A stretch of 64,000 bases of DNA from Chlamydiales bacterium (GTDB lineage Bacteria; Chlamydiota; Chlamydiia; Chlamydiales; JACKPQ01): positions 186,001 to 250,000 of the forward strand of contig JACKPQ010000001.1 of NCBI GenBank assembly GCA_024233435.1. The letters run 5' to 3'. The number at the start of each line of letters is the position of its first letter. Position 1 is the stretch's first letter. This document shows positions 24,389 through 33,460 of the stretch, in pieces. The position numbers and the translations under genes were made by a program. The notes under the pieces are model-generated. The model made no database searches and had not been told where the DNA came from. It worked only from the letters and a program-made list of their open reading frames with translations.

Positions 24389-25675
24389 ATGATTGTGAAA
24401 AAACTGTTAGTATTTATTTTATGTTTACTTCCGATTATGAGCTTGCCCTCAAAAGAGATAAATAATGACTCATTCAGCAAAGAGGAGACTATGAAAGAGA
24501 CGCGTATTCTTATATCAGGGGGTGGAATCGCAGGTTTTACACTTGCCTATTGGCTAAAACAACGAGGATACTCGCCAATAATTATTGAAAAACATCCCTG
24601 TTTGAGGGAGGGTGGATATAAGGTTGATGTAAGAGGTACAGCTCTAGAGGTTGCAAAGCGAATGGGGATTTATCAGGATCTTCTTGATGCGAATGTTAAT
24701 CTTAAAAAATCAAAACTGGTCACCCCTCATCTTAGTACTTTTGAGTTTGAAGGAGATATTTTAGGACATTGTTCTGAAGGGGATATCGAAGTAAACCGCT
24801 GGGATCTGGTTCAAATTCTATCGAGAACAGTAGGTGAGATTGAAGTCATTTATGATGATTCAATCACGATGATTGATGAACTTGTTCATTTTGAAAAGGG
24901 TGACCCTAGAGAGTTTGATCTAGTAATTGGTGCTGATGGATTGTATTCGAACGTGAGAAGGATTGCATTCGGCGAAGATTCAGAGTTTTTAAGAAAGTAC
25001 GGGATCCATTTTTGCGTTTTTCCGTCAAACAATATCTTTGATCTTGATCATTCAGAAATAGTGTATTTTGATAGGGGTAAGTTTGTAGCAGCATATGCTG
25101 CAGATCATCATTCGTATGCATGTCTGGCATTTCGATCAGAAATGGAAATCACTTCATCTAAGAATTTAAAAGATGAATTTGAAAAACAGTTTGGTGATTT
25201 AGGATGGGAAATTCCTCAACTTATCTCTGCGATGAAAAGTTGTGATGATTGCTACTTCAATTCCATTGCACAGGTCAGAATGCCATGTTGGTCCAAAGGA
25301 AGGGTCGCTCTTGTAGGAGACGCTGCTCACGCTGCCTCAGCAATGGGAACAAGTCTTTCCATGGTTGGATCTTATGTTTTAGCTAGAGAAATTGAGAAAT
25401 CAGATGGTGATTACGAGATTGCCTTTAATAAATATGAGCAATCTATTCGAAGCTTCGTTGAAGATGCTCAAGATCTTGCCGAAGCGAATCATCAGCTTTT
25501 GGCAGGTGATGAATCTTCAATGAAAATGACACTTCAGCTCTATTTGATGAAAATTTTGCCTAAAAAATTCATTCAATTTATCACCAAGAGGGGCAGAGAG
25601 CAAATGCGAAAAGTAGCGAATGGCTTTGCTTTGGAGCCGGTTGCTGAAACGGGAAAATCAGATGAGCCTACTTAA
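24389..25675 (+). CDS. FAD-dependent monooxygenase, TetX-like group
   Basis: 428 residues from the ATG at 24389, or 394 from the ATG at 24491; each has a good ribosome-binding site (AGAGGA; GAGGAGA). The short form begins METRILISGGGIAGFTLAYW-like, the normal FAD-binding start. The longer form adds a hydrophobic leader that looks like a signal peptide. Other motifs are FDLVIGADGLYSNVRR and ALVGDAAHAASAMGTSLSM. In the last, the usual P-G-x-G stretch after GDAAH is altered. Relatives include TetX and other flavin hydroxylases that modify antibiotics or aromatics. Control by the divergent TetR suggests an inducible detoxification role; the substrate is unknown. Confidence 0.75.
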   Translation: MIVKKLLVFILCLLPIMSLPSKEINNDSFSKEETMKETRILISGGGIAGFTLAYWLKQRGYSPIIIEKHPCLREGGYKVDVRGTALEVAKRMGIYQDLLDANVNLKKSKLVTPHLSTFEFEGDILGHCSEGDIEVNRWDLVQILSRTVGEIEVIYDDSITMIDELVHFEKGDPREFDLVIGADGLYSNVRRIAFGEDSEFLRKYGIHFCVFPSNNIFDLDHSEIVYFDRGKFVAAYAADHHSYACLAFRSEMEITSSKNLKDEFEKQFGDLGWEIPQLISAMKSCDDCYFNSIAQVRMPCWSKGRVALVGDAAHAASAMGTSLSMVGSYVLAREIEKSDGDYEIAFNKYEQSIRSFVEDAQDLAEANHQLLAGDESSMKMTLQLYLMKILPKKFIQFITKRGREQMRKVANGFALEPVAETGKSDEPT

Positions 25676-25776
25676 AGGCAAGTTTGAGGAAGGAGTTTTA
25701 CCCTGATTTCATCTAGTCTAGTGCGTAATTGGGCTTTGTGCAGCGGAGTTTTTCGGCGTGAATTTGTGAATGTATG

Positions 25777-25832
25777 TCACTGAAAACAAAAGGCTTCAGT
25801 CGTGAAACTGAAGCCTTAAAATTGATTGGAGG
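25777..25832 (-). terminator. tmRNA terminator and direct repeat copy B
   Basis: AAGGCTTCAGT (25790-25800) pairs with ACTGAAGCCTT (25807-25817). On the minus strand the stem is followed by TTTGTTTTC, a Rho-independent terminator directly after the tmRNA gene. The whole 56 bases, including the last six of tmRNA, recur at 23562-23616. Confidence 0.8.
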
Positions 25833-26239
25833 TGGAGAGAGTCGAACTCTCGTCCAAAGTCAATTTCATATCAATGACTACATGCTTAGTTCCTTATTTA
25901 TTTAAGGTTGACCTTGCCATAAGGAACCCTGCTAAGGGCCAACCTGCTCCTCAAATATCTCGATATGTCCGCTAAAAGAGCGCCTTCGGACTATCACACC
26001 AAGAAATATAACGATCGCAGTAAAACCCCTGGTCCAGTTTTAAACGATCGGTTGCTAAAAGCTGTTAGGCTTAAGCAGCAGCTCTAGCGTCATATCCGAA
26101 GTTGCCTTCGAGGACTTTAGAGCTTTTCTTTTTGCACTTATTAGTTGCACTTATAGTTTACCAGATTTTTTAAGAGGCCAACTGGCGTCCTCTGCATGCC
26201 ACGGGTATGTCCTTGCTCAGTCGAAACCAATGCACCCCC
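25827..26239 (-). ncRNA. ssrA: Transfer-messenger RNA
   Basis: 413 nt. The 5' end GGGGGTG pairs with the 3' CACCTCC (acceptor stem), followed by a discriminator A; CCA is not encoded. The 3' end has the T-arm GAGAGTTCGACTCTC, and the 5' part the usual TGGTTTCGACTGAG. The tag reading frame runs from GCA at 26148 to the TAA at 26071-26073. It encodes 25 residues beginning ATNKCKKK and ending GYDARAAA, longer than most tags and ending in the Ala-rich degron. tmRNA rescues stalled ribosomes together with SmpB. It has its own promoter and terminator. Confidence 0.95.
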
Positions 26240-26246
26240 ATCTATC

Positions 26247-26252
26247 ATTATA
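26247..26252 (-). promoter_or_regulatory. -10 element of the tmRNA promoter
   Basis: TATAAT on the minus strand, seven bases before the inferred tmRNA 5' end at 26239. A -35 element is not obvious; GTGCAA sits at roughly the right distance. A perfect -10 with correct spacing to a mature RNA end supports the call. Confidence 0.7.
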
Positions 26253-26419
26253 CCATAGTTGGTATTTTTTTGCACCTCTGTAAGCCTCTGTTAATAAGGG
26301 GCTTGAGAATTTCTTTTGCTATTAAGCCTTAGCGACTTACTAGATCGTCTCTAATCATAGCTGATATGGTGGCAAATTTCAACTGGCAATTGAAATCTTG
26401 AATTGCTAAGCTGCCCCTT

Positions 26420-28213
26420 ATGGATTTTGATGCATTGTTTGCTGAAATGAAACTGGGTGAATGTGATCATTTCGAAGCCAAATCAGCACGGGAAGGGCTA
26501 GGCAAAAGCTTTTTAGAGACCGTTTGTGCGTTTGCAAATGAGCCTGGAATGGGTGGTGGTTACGTTTTTTTGGGCGTGCAGGAAAAGGATGAAGTTTTCT
26601 CGATTTGCGGCGTGAGTGATCCGGAGCGTGTGCAAAATGAAGTGGCCTCTCTTTGCCGGTCTAGTTTTAATATCTCTATTAGGCCTAAAATTCAGGTCTT
26701 CTCTGACCGTAAAAACGCTATTGTGGTGCGTATTGAAGAGGCCAAGCCGCAGGATAAACCTATATACATCAAATCTAAGGGGATGCATGGAGGTGCTTTT
26801 AGGCGTATTGGCGCCAGCGATCAGCGATGTACGGTTGAGGATTTGCAGGACCTTTTTCAGCGTGGTTTGCAAAAACGTTATGAGGAAAAAGAACTGGCAG
26901 ATACCTCTTGGGATGACATTGACCCAAAAGCTATCCAAGAGTACAGAAGGGTTCGCAAAGGGGTGCACGCTGACGCATCAGAGTTGGTGCTAAGCGACAT
27001 TGATCTGTTGCATTCGCTTCATGCTGTAACTGAATGCAGGGGTAAGTTAGTTCTTACTATTTCAGGGCTTGTGCTTTTTGGATCTAAAATGGCTCTAAGA
27101 CGGCTTTTGCCGTTGGCAACAAGGGTCGATTATATTTTAGTAGGTGGGACAGAGTGGGTTCCCGATCCTGATCGGCGTTTTCATTCTGTGGAATTTAGTG
27201 AATCACTCATTACGATGATGCCGCGTTTACTCAATTGCGTCATGCAAGACATCCCTCTGGGATTTTCCCTCGATGAAAAAACGATGCGTCGCAAAGATAT
27301 CCCGTTGATTCCTTATGCTGCTGTTCGTGAAGGAATTGCCAATGCTTTGATGCACCGTGATTATTTTGTAAAGAGTCCTACTCAAATTATTCGTTATGCC
27401 AATCGGTTGGAATTTCGCAATGCAGGCTCTTCTATGAAGCCTTTGGCACAGATGAATATTCCGGGTTCAGTGGCCAGAAATGAAAACATTGCCATGGTGT
27501 TCCATGATTTGAATTTTGCTGAAAATAAGGGTACGGGGATTCGTACAATCAAAGATGCTATGTTAAAATCGAATTTATCGATGCCCCTCATAGAATCATC
27601 CCGTGATTACAATACTTTTAATTTGTGCTTACTCCCACATCATTTCTTCGATAAGAGTGATGTGGATTGGCTAGCACAGTTCAAGCAAATGAATTTAACA
27701 GATGAAGAAGCAAAAGCATTGATTGTAATCCGTGAATTAGGCGCAATCACGAATGCTGATTATAGGCAGATGAACCATGTTGATACACTTACAGCATCCC
27801 AGAGTTTGCAAAAATTTAGGGATTATGGTCTGATTTATCAAAAGGGAACGGCTGCAAAGACATATTATGTACCTACAGAAAGACTTATAAATAATGAAGC
27901 CCCCCAGACAACCCCCCAGACAACCCCCCAGACAACCCCCCAGACATCGAGCTTACCAGCTCATATCGCAGAGCAATTGAGCAAGGTAGATCGTAAAATA
28001 TCGGCAATGGAGCTTCGGGGGATTATTAAGGATTTGTGTAAATGGAAGCCCCAAAAGCTCGCAGATCTTGCGGTTTTGCTTAAAAGAAACCCCAAACACT
28101 TGCGAGAGCATTATTTGACGCCGATGCTCAAATCCCAAGATTTAGAATATGTCTATCCAGATAATCCTGCCCACCCGATGCAGGCTTACAAATTAATAGA
28201 GAATCCTGTATAG
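26420..28213 (+). CDS. AlbA_2 (divergent AAA-4) domain protein, RecG-like C-terminus
   Basis: 597 residues. Residues 1-150 are an AlbA_2 domain (PF04326): EAKSAREGLGKSFLETVCAF, GGGYVFLGVQEKD and GAFRRIGASDQR. Residues 280-390 match the ATPase-like C-terminal region of such proteins (AAVREGIANALMHRDY, AENKGTGIRTI). A winged-helix-like segment follows. At residues 494-510 there is a tandem TPQT repeat, then a second helical domain. Annotated relatives are called 'ATP-dependent DNA helicase RecG-like' or 'transcriptional regulator', but no activity is proven. It ends nine bases before ileS. Confidence 0.8.
   Translation: MDFDALFAEMKLGECDHFEAKSAREGLGKSFLETVCAFANEPGMGGGYVFLGVQEKDEVFSICGVSDPERVQNEVASLCRSSFNISIRPKIQVFSDRKNAIVVRIEEAKPQDKPIYIKSKGMHGGAFRRIGASDQRCTVEDLQDLFQRGLQKRYEEKELADTSWDDIDPKAIQEYRRVRKGVHADASELVLSDIDLLHSLHAVTECRGKLVLTISGLVLFGSKMALRRLLPLATRVDYILVGGTEWVPDPDRRFHSVEFSESLITMMPRLLNCVMQDIPLGFSLDEKTMRRKDIPLIPYAAVREGIANALMHRDYFVKSPTQIIRYANRLEFRNAGSSMKPLAQMNIPGSVARNENIAMVFHDLNFAENKGTGIRTIKDAMLKSNLSMPLIESSRDYNTFNLCLLPHHFFDKSDVDWLAQFKQMNLTDEEAKALIVIRELGAITNADYRQMNHVDTLTASQSLQKFRDYGLIYQKGTAAKTYYVPTERLINNEAPQTTPQTTPQTTPQTSSLPAHIAEQLSKVDRKISAMELRGIIKDLCKWKPQKLADLAVLLKRNPKHLREHYLTPMLKSQDLEYVYPDNPAHPMQAYKLIENPV
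27900..27946 (+). repeat. 12-bp tandem repeat inside the AlbA_2 gene
   Basis: Four units of CCCCCCAGACAA (the last one a base short before diverging) encode repeated PQTT. Because the unit is a multiple of three, copy-number changes would lengthen or shorten a linker without breaking the frame. Runs of six C add a further slippage site. Confidence 0.9.
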
Positions 28214-28222
28214 TCATAGACT

Positions 28223-31200
28223 ATGTTTAATATTTGTAAGAAAAGCTTTGCTGAGCGCGAAGAAACGGTTTTAAAGCTCTGGAAAGAGGCTGATATTTTT
28301 CGCAAATCGATCGATGGGCGGAAGGGTAAAGAGGTCTTTGTGACTTATGATGGACCTCCATTTGCAACGGGTCTGCCCCACTATGGTCACTTGCTGGCCG
28401 GCACAATTAAGGATACGGTGCTCCGCTATTGGACGATGCGTGGATTTTGTGTGCCGAGACGTTTTGGCTGGGACTGCCATGGCTTGCCGGTTGAAAACGA
28501 GATCGAGAAGGCTAAAGAGCTGTCGGGCGCGCCATCTATTGAAGCGTTTGGAATTGGCAAGTTCAATGAAGAGTGCCGGGCCATTGTTAATCGCTACGCG
28601 ACGGAGTGGCAAGATACGGTGCTGCGTATGGGGCGGATGCTGGATTTTCAAGATACTTACCGCACGATGGATCCAGAATTTATGGAATCAGTCTGGTGGG
28701 TTTTTTCTCAGATTTGGGATAAGGATTTGGTCTACGAGGGCTTTAAGGTAATGCCGTTTTCGGCAAAGCTGGGTACCCCGCTCTCAAATTTTGAAGCAAA
28801 TTTAAACTATCGCGATGTCGATGATCCATCTCTTACTGTAAAATTTGCTCTTCGAGATGAGCCTGGGGTGCATTTGTTGGTTTGGACGACAACTCCCTGG
28901 ACGCTGCTTTCAAATTTGGCTGTGATTGTTCACCCTGAGTTAGAGTATGTGCAGATCGAACATGAAGGCGAGCAGCTTATTATGGCCGAGGCTCGGGTGG
29001 GCGCTTATTTCAAGGATGAGCCAAAGGTTGTTAAACGGATGAAAGGTTCAGAGCTTGTTGGCAAGAGCTATTATCCGATGTTTGATTACTTTTTAGAGAC
29101 ACAGAAGGCTTTTGTTGTGCTTGGCGATGAGTTTGTCGAGGCAAGTGATGGTACGGGGCTTGTGCATGCTGCACCAGCTTTTGGTGAGGTCGATTTTTAT
29201 GTTTGTAAGAAGGCCGGCATCGAGCTTGTATGTCCGGTGGATCAAAATGGACGCTTCACGGATGAAGCGGGAGAGTTTAAGGGGCAATTTGTCAAAGATG
29301 CCGATAAGGCGATCATGCGCAGGCTCAAGGGCGAGGGCAAGGTGTTTAAACAGGCAACGATTCGCCACCGCTACCCGTTTTGCTGGCGCTCAGATACGCC
29401 TCTTTTATATAAAGCTGTAAGTACGTGGTTCATCTCAGTTGAGAGAATTAAAGACCGTTTGCTTGCTGCAAATGACAAGATCCATTGGGTGCCCGATCAT
29501 ATTCAATCAGGGCGATTTGGAAAGTGGCTTGAAAATGCTCGCGACTGGGCTGTTTCTCGCAATCGTTTCTGGGGCACGCCTATTCCTATTTGGCGCTCTG
29601 AAGATGGTGAGTGCATCGTCATCGACAGCTTAGATAAGCTTGAAAAGCTAAGTGGACAACGTCCAAAAGATCTGCACCGACATTTTATCGACGATATTGT
29701 GATTGAAAAAGATGGCAAGACGTTTAGACGCATCTCGGAAGTTTTTGATTGCTGGTTTGAATCGGGGTCTATGCCTTATGCCCAAGATGGCGATCGCGAT
29801 AAGACCATTATCCCTGCCGATTTTATTGCTGAAGGACTCGATCAAACACGGGGTTGGTTTTATACGCTGAATGTTTTATCGGTTGCTTTGTTTGACAAAC
29901 CTGCTTTTAAAAACTGCATCGTCAATGGCCTGATCTTAGCAGAAGATGGCAATAAGATGAGCAAGCGCTTAAAAAATTATCCTGAGCCGATGATCGTTGT
30001 TCATAAATATGGCGCTGATGCAATTCGTCTGTTTTTGATGAATAGCCCGGCAGTTTATGGCGATGATGTGCGCTTTTCTGAAAGGGGAGTTGAGCAGGTA
30101 ATGCGCCAGGTGCTCATTCCTCTTTGGAATGCGTTTGTGTTCTTGTCGACCTATGCATCAATTTATGATTGGGAGCCAGGCAAGAGCGCTAAGCTTAGTG
30201 AGGGGATTGATTTATGGATTACCTCTAGACTGCAAGGTTTGATTGAAACTGTCAGTGACGCCATGGGGCGCTATGAGCTTGCAAGTGCTGTGTCGCCTTT
30301 TGTGCAGTTTGTTGATGATTTAACAAATTGGTATATTCGCAGATGCCGCCCACGTTTTTGGTCAGAAGAGGATAATGAAGATCGCAGAGCTGCTTTTACA
30401 ACGCTGTACAATGTTCTTAAGGAACTCTGTAAGGTTGCAGCTCCGTTTGTACCATTCATTGCCGACAATATTTTCCAGGAATTGCGCTCGCCTACAGACC
30501 TTGAGTCTGTGCATCTGTGTGATTTTCCTGTTCCAGATGAGTCTAAACGAGATTTAGCCCTTGAAGATGAGATGGCAGCTGTGATGACAGCTGTGAGTTT
30601 GGGGCATGGTTTGCGAAAAGAAAATAAGATGAAAGTGAGACAGCCTTTAGCAAAAGCGCATGTTGTGTCAAGTGATCGTGCTATGCTTAATGCTCTCAAA
30701 CAGCAAAGTCAGCTCATTGCAGATGAGCTCAACGTTAAAGAGGTCAAGTTTCACTCAGATGAAAGTGAATTTGTTACCTACCTACCAAAAGCTAACTTCC
30801 GCAACTTGGGCAAAAAGGTGGGTAAGCTCATGCCTCAAGTGAAAAAAGCGATTGAAACTCTGAATGCTGATCAGTTACACGCTTTGAAAGATGGCAATGA
30901 GGTGACATTGCGCGTTGCAGATACAGATATTGTTCTGGGCAGTGATGATATTGAAATTGAGCGCGCTGTTAAAGCTGACTTGATTGCAGCTAGCGCTGGA
31001 ACGGTCACTGTAGCGTTAGACACAGTTCTTAACGATGCGCTCATCGATGAGGGCATGGCTCGCGAGATTGTCAATAAAATCAACACGATGCGTCGCAGCG
31101 AAGGCTTTGAGGTTTCTGATCGGATTGAAGTTGTGATTGAATCGACACCTGTTTTGCAAGGATGCTACGATCGCCATCAAGCATACATTGAAGGAGAAAC

Positions 31201-31297
31201 TCTCATTGTCAAAGTGACGTTTGAGCCTTGCCAGGGCACGAAATGGGATATCAATGGCGAGCATGCAAATATTGCGATTACAAAGGCTACTTTATGA
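28223..31297 (+). CDS. ileS: Isoleucyl-tRNA synthetase, eukaryote-like type
   Basis: 1024 residues, class I synthetase charging tRNA-Ile. The HIGH motif is HYGH at residues 53-56 in PPFATGLPHYGHLLAG. The second signature is KMSKR from residue 578 in LAEDGNKMSKRLKNYP. The editing domain lies between (WTTTPWTLLSNLAVIV, DGTGLVHAAPAFGEVD). The Arg in KMSKR and the general sequence put it in the eukaryote-like IleS2 group that chlamydiae have and that is often mupirocin-insensitive. The stop overlaps the next gene's start (ATGA), so three genes to 32027 are probably translationally coupled. Confidence 0.97.
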   Translation: MFNICKKSFAEREETVLKLWKEADIFRKSIDGRKGKEVFVTYDGPPFATGLPHYGHLLAGTIKDTVLRYWTMRGFCVPRRFGWDCHGLPVENEIEKAKELSGAPSIEAFGIGKFNEECRAIVNRYATEWQDTVLRMGRMLDFQDTYRTMDPEFMESVWWVFSQIWDKDLVYEGFKVMPFSAKLGTPLSNFEANLNYRDVDDPSLTVKFALRDEPGVHLLVWTTTPWTLLSNLAVIVHPELEYVQIEHEGEQLIMAEARVGAYFKDEPKVVKRMKGSELVGKSYYPMFDYFLETQKAFVVLGDEFVEASDGTGLVHAAPAFGEVDFYVCKKAGIELVCPVDQNGRFTDEAGEFKGQFVKDADKAIMRRLKGEGKVFKQATIRHRYPFCWRSDTPLLYKAVSTWFISVERIKDRLLAANDKIHWVPDHIQSGRFGKWLENARDWAVSRNRFWGTPIPIWRSEDGECIVIDSLDKLEKLSGQRPKDLHRHFIDDIVIEKDGKTFRRISEVFDCWFESGSMPYAQDGDRDKTIIPADFIAEGLDQTRGWFYTLNVLSVALFDKPAFKNCIVNGLILAEDGNKMSKRLKNYPEPMIVVHKYGADAIRLFLMNSPAVYGDDVRFSERGVEQVMRQVLIPLWNAFVFLSTYASIYDWEPGKSAKLSEGIDLWITSRLQGLIETVSDAMGRYELASAVSPFVQFVDDLTNWYIRRCRPRFWSEEDNEDRRAAFTTLYNVLKELCKVAAPFVPFIADNIFQELRSPTDLESVHLCDFPVPDESKRDLALEDEMAAVMTAVSLGHGLRKENKMKVRQPLAKAHVVSSDRAMLNALKQQSQLIADELNVKEVKFHSDESEFVTYLPKANFRNLGKKVGKLMPQVKKAIETLNADQLHALKDGNEVTLRVADTDIVLGSDDIEIERAVKADLIAASAGTVTVALDTVLNDALIDEGMAREIVNKINTMRRSEGFEVSDRIEVVIESTPVLQGCYDRHQAYIEGETLIVKVTFEPCQGTKWDINGEHANIAITKATL

Positions 31298-31662
31298 ATG
31301 TCTCCCTGCTCTACATCCGCCTCTGCTTTGCGCTCACTCTTATTGAATGCGCCAAACAGCTCTACAGCGCTGGGTCAATGCTTTTAGGCGGGTATCACAT
31401 GCTGTGGTCAATTGTTTACATTGCACTCTACGGATTGCTTGCCATATCTGCTGTGCGCATGATTAGGCATCACCACGTGCATTCAGCGCAAGCGTTGATC
31501 ACACTGCGCACTGGAATCATTATCGCTATGGGCACTTATCTACTTTTACTCAAGCCCACTCCTCCAATTACAGTTATAGCGATGCGCCTTTCGTTTCATT
31601 TTTTCCAACTCTTTGTTGCTTATAAAGCAAAACAGGGTCTTATTAAGGAGTCAGCTGCATGA
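31294..31662 (+). CDS. Small membrane protein, four helices
   Basis: 122 residues starting at the ATG that overlaps the ileS stop (ATGA at 31294-31297). A frame opens further upstream inside ileS but that is not needed. It has about four hydrophobic segments and a His-rich turn (IRHHHVHSA). I recognise no family. Its stop again overlaps the next gene's ATG at 31659, so the two membrane proteins are made together with IleS and may form a pair. Confidence 0.7.
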   Translation: MNVSLLYIRLCFALTLIECAKQLYSAGSMLLGGYHMLWSIVYIALYGLLAISAVRMIRHHHVHSAQALITLRTGIIIAMGTYLLLLKPTPPITVIAMRLSFHFFQLFVAYKAKQGLIKESAA

Positions 31663-32027
31663 AAAATCCAAAATTTTATACAACCGGTCTATTTATCTTA
31701 GCTATTTTAGGAATGGCTGTAACCATCATTCCCTTTTTTCAAGGTGTTAGCTTAACTATTGAGGGCGCAGTGACGATCGCTTTTAATATATTTTTGCTAT
31801 TCTTATGCTATCGGGTCTTTAAAAGTTACAATCTCATCGCAGCAAAATGGGCCCTTGGCCTCATTGTTGGGTCGCGTTTATTGTTTGTCTTAACAGTTTG
31901 GAAGATGGCATCTCCTTTTGCGCTTCTAACGCTCGGTGTTGTTAGCCTGCTTCCGATCTACTTTAGCTTTTATGCAATCAAAGCTTGCAAGCAGCTCAAA
32001 GCTTCAAGGCAAGGGAACAAGCTATGA
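31659..32027 (+). CDS. Small membrane protein, four helices
   Basis: 122 residues, the same length as its upstream neighbour, with about four hydrophobic segments (FILAILGMAVTIIPFF, IAFNIFLLFLCYRVF, ALGLIVGSRLLFVLTV, LTLGVVSLLPIYFSF). No family is recognised. It starts in an ATGA overlap with the previous gene and ends one base before a palindromic repeat that probably stops transcription. Confidence 0.7.
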   Translation: MKNPKFYTTGLFILAILGMAVTIIPFFQGVSLTIEGAVTIAFNIFLLFLCYRVFKSYNLIAAKWALGLIVGSRLLFVLTVWKMASPFALLTLGVVSLLPIYFSFYAIKACKQLKASRQGNKL

Positions 32028-32106
32028 AACCTCAGTTATGGGTTTATATCACTAACCTTTAGGCAATTCAGGGAAATCTTACCGATATAAACCCATGACT
32101 GAGGTT
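32028..32106. repeat. Palindromic repeat family 2, full copy
   Basis: AACCTCAGTTATGGGTTTAT plus ATC (32028-32050) is the reverse complement, with one mismatch, of 32084-32106; 33 bases lie between. It occupies the gap between two convergent genes exactly. It begins right after the stop of the plus-strand gene, and its last bases supply the TAA stop of the minus-strand ATPase. Probable double as a terminator. Single ends recur at 15854-15873 and 46734-46754. Confidence 0.8.
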
Positions 32107-33313
32107 ATGAACGTGTATGGTCGAGATTCCAGTTGTTTAGCTTCTGAAGTAGGTCCTTCCACGAAATTGCCTGGATGCGATTTGAGAGCATTTGTGGCTG
32201 AGAAACGCGGCAGACTACATATGCTTGAGTTGCGGTAGGATATTCGTTGAGAAAGACCTCAAGATGTTTGGCATCTCTGGTAGATGGTGTTTCAGTCCAT
32301 TTCACTTCAATGGGTAGCAAATGACCATTGTTATTAAGCACCCAGTCGACCTCAGGTCCTGAAGAGTCTCTCCAAAAATGGACTGTAGGCTTTATCTCTT
32401 GTAAGCGTGCCCAACGAATCAGCTCTAGCCCGACAAATTGTTCGAAAAGATGGCCCATATACTTCACTGGCAAGGTTGGTTGTTCTTTGGCTGCAAGGCG
32501 CCGCAACCCTAGATCAAATAACATATATTTAGGGGATTTGGTTAGCTTTTTACGCGTTTTACTAGTGGTATAGGGTTCTATACGTTCAGCAACTAGGCAA
32601 TCTTCTAATATTTGATAATAAGCCGCTATTGTTGTTCGCGCAACGCCTATATCTTGTGAAATTTTGTCAAAATTAACAATGTTGCCTGATTCAATTGCAG
32701 CAAGTTGAAGGAAGTTTTCAAAAGCTCCAATATCGCGTACCAGGGCTTCAGCTCTAATTTCATCTTCAAGGTATAAATCTACGTAGGAATCAAGTTCTTC
32801 TTCACGAATAGAAAGATCAGTTTGCAAACTGATGGCTGGCAATGATCCGTACAGCAGGAAATCTTTAATGTCTGGGTAGGGTGTTGGGATTTCTTCTAGT
32901 GTAAAAGGGTCGAGGTGGAGCTGAATAACGCGTCCAGGTAGTAGATTAATATTATTATTGTGGCGTAATTTTCGCGCAGAAGATCCGGTTAGGATGAACT
33001 GCCCCAAGTTTTTATCGATAAGGTACTGGACCCCATCCATTAAAGCTGGAACTTTTTGAATTTCGTCTATAATTATGAGGGGTACCTTCCCCTTGGTTTT
33101 TTGTAATGCTTGAACTTCTCGAATGAGTTGATCAGGATCTGCTTCATACTGGCGGCGGGTTTTGGCGATGAGCAAAGTAATTTCCAGATCTGCAGTATAT
33201 TGGCTTACTAAAGTGGTCTTCCCTGTTTGCCGGGGGCCAAGTAGCAAAACACTTTTGCCTCTTTTCGTGATGCGAGACAGCTTTTCTTGTAACGTTCTTT
33301 GAATGGGGCTCAT
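32105..33313 (-). CDS. AAA_14/DUF4143 ATPase
   Basis: 402 residues from the ATG at 33313 (MSPIQRTLQEKL); the frame is open to 33397 but no good start is seen there. The Walker A motif is LLLGPRQTGKTTLV, the Walker B LIIIDEIQKVP, the sensor FILTGSSARKL. These define AAA_14, followed by DUF4143 with a nuclease-like end (HFWRDSSGPEVDWVL, LLPIEVKWTETPS). Such ATPases are common in bacteria with frequent gene transfer and lack an agreed role. No strong ribosome-binding site is visible. The stop codon is provided by the adjoining palindromic repeat. Confidence 0.85.
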   Translation of the reverse strand: MSPIQRTLQEKLSRITKRGKSVLLLGPRQTGKTTLVSQYTADLEITLLIAKTRRQYEADPDQLIREVQALQKTKGKVPLIIIDEIQKVPALMDGVQYLIDKNLGQFILTGSSARKLRHNNNINLLPGRVIQLHLDPFTLEEIPTPYPDIKDFLLYGSLPAISLQTDLSIREEELDSYVDLYLEDEIRAEALVRDIGAFENFLQLAAIESGNIVNFDKISQDIGVARTTIAAYYQILEDCLVAERIEPYTTSKTRKKLTKSPKYMLFDLGLRRLAAKEQPTLPVKYMGHLFEQFVGLELIRWARLQEIKPTVHFWRDSSGPEVDWVLNNNGHLLPIEVKWTETPSTRDAKHLEVFLNEYPTATQAYVVCRVSQPQMLSNRIQAISWKDLLQKLNNWNLDHTRS

Positions 33314-33460
33314 AGCTAATCTTTGATATATTGTTTCCTTAAACTCTATTTTCCTGGAAATTCGAGTTTTAATCAACGATATTCCTGAAAATATCATAAA
33401 CCACTCAAAATAAGCTATTTAAAAATAGATATCAGCGTAGGGTTACGAAGGCGCACTTTT

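Noticed and set aside
27900..27946. Tandem repeat considered as a CRISPR fragment
   Set aside because: Units are contiguous with no spacers and are in frame within a coding region.
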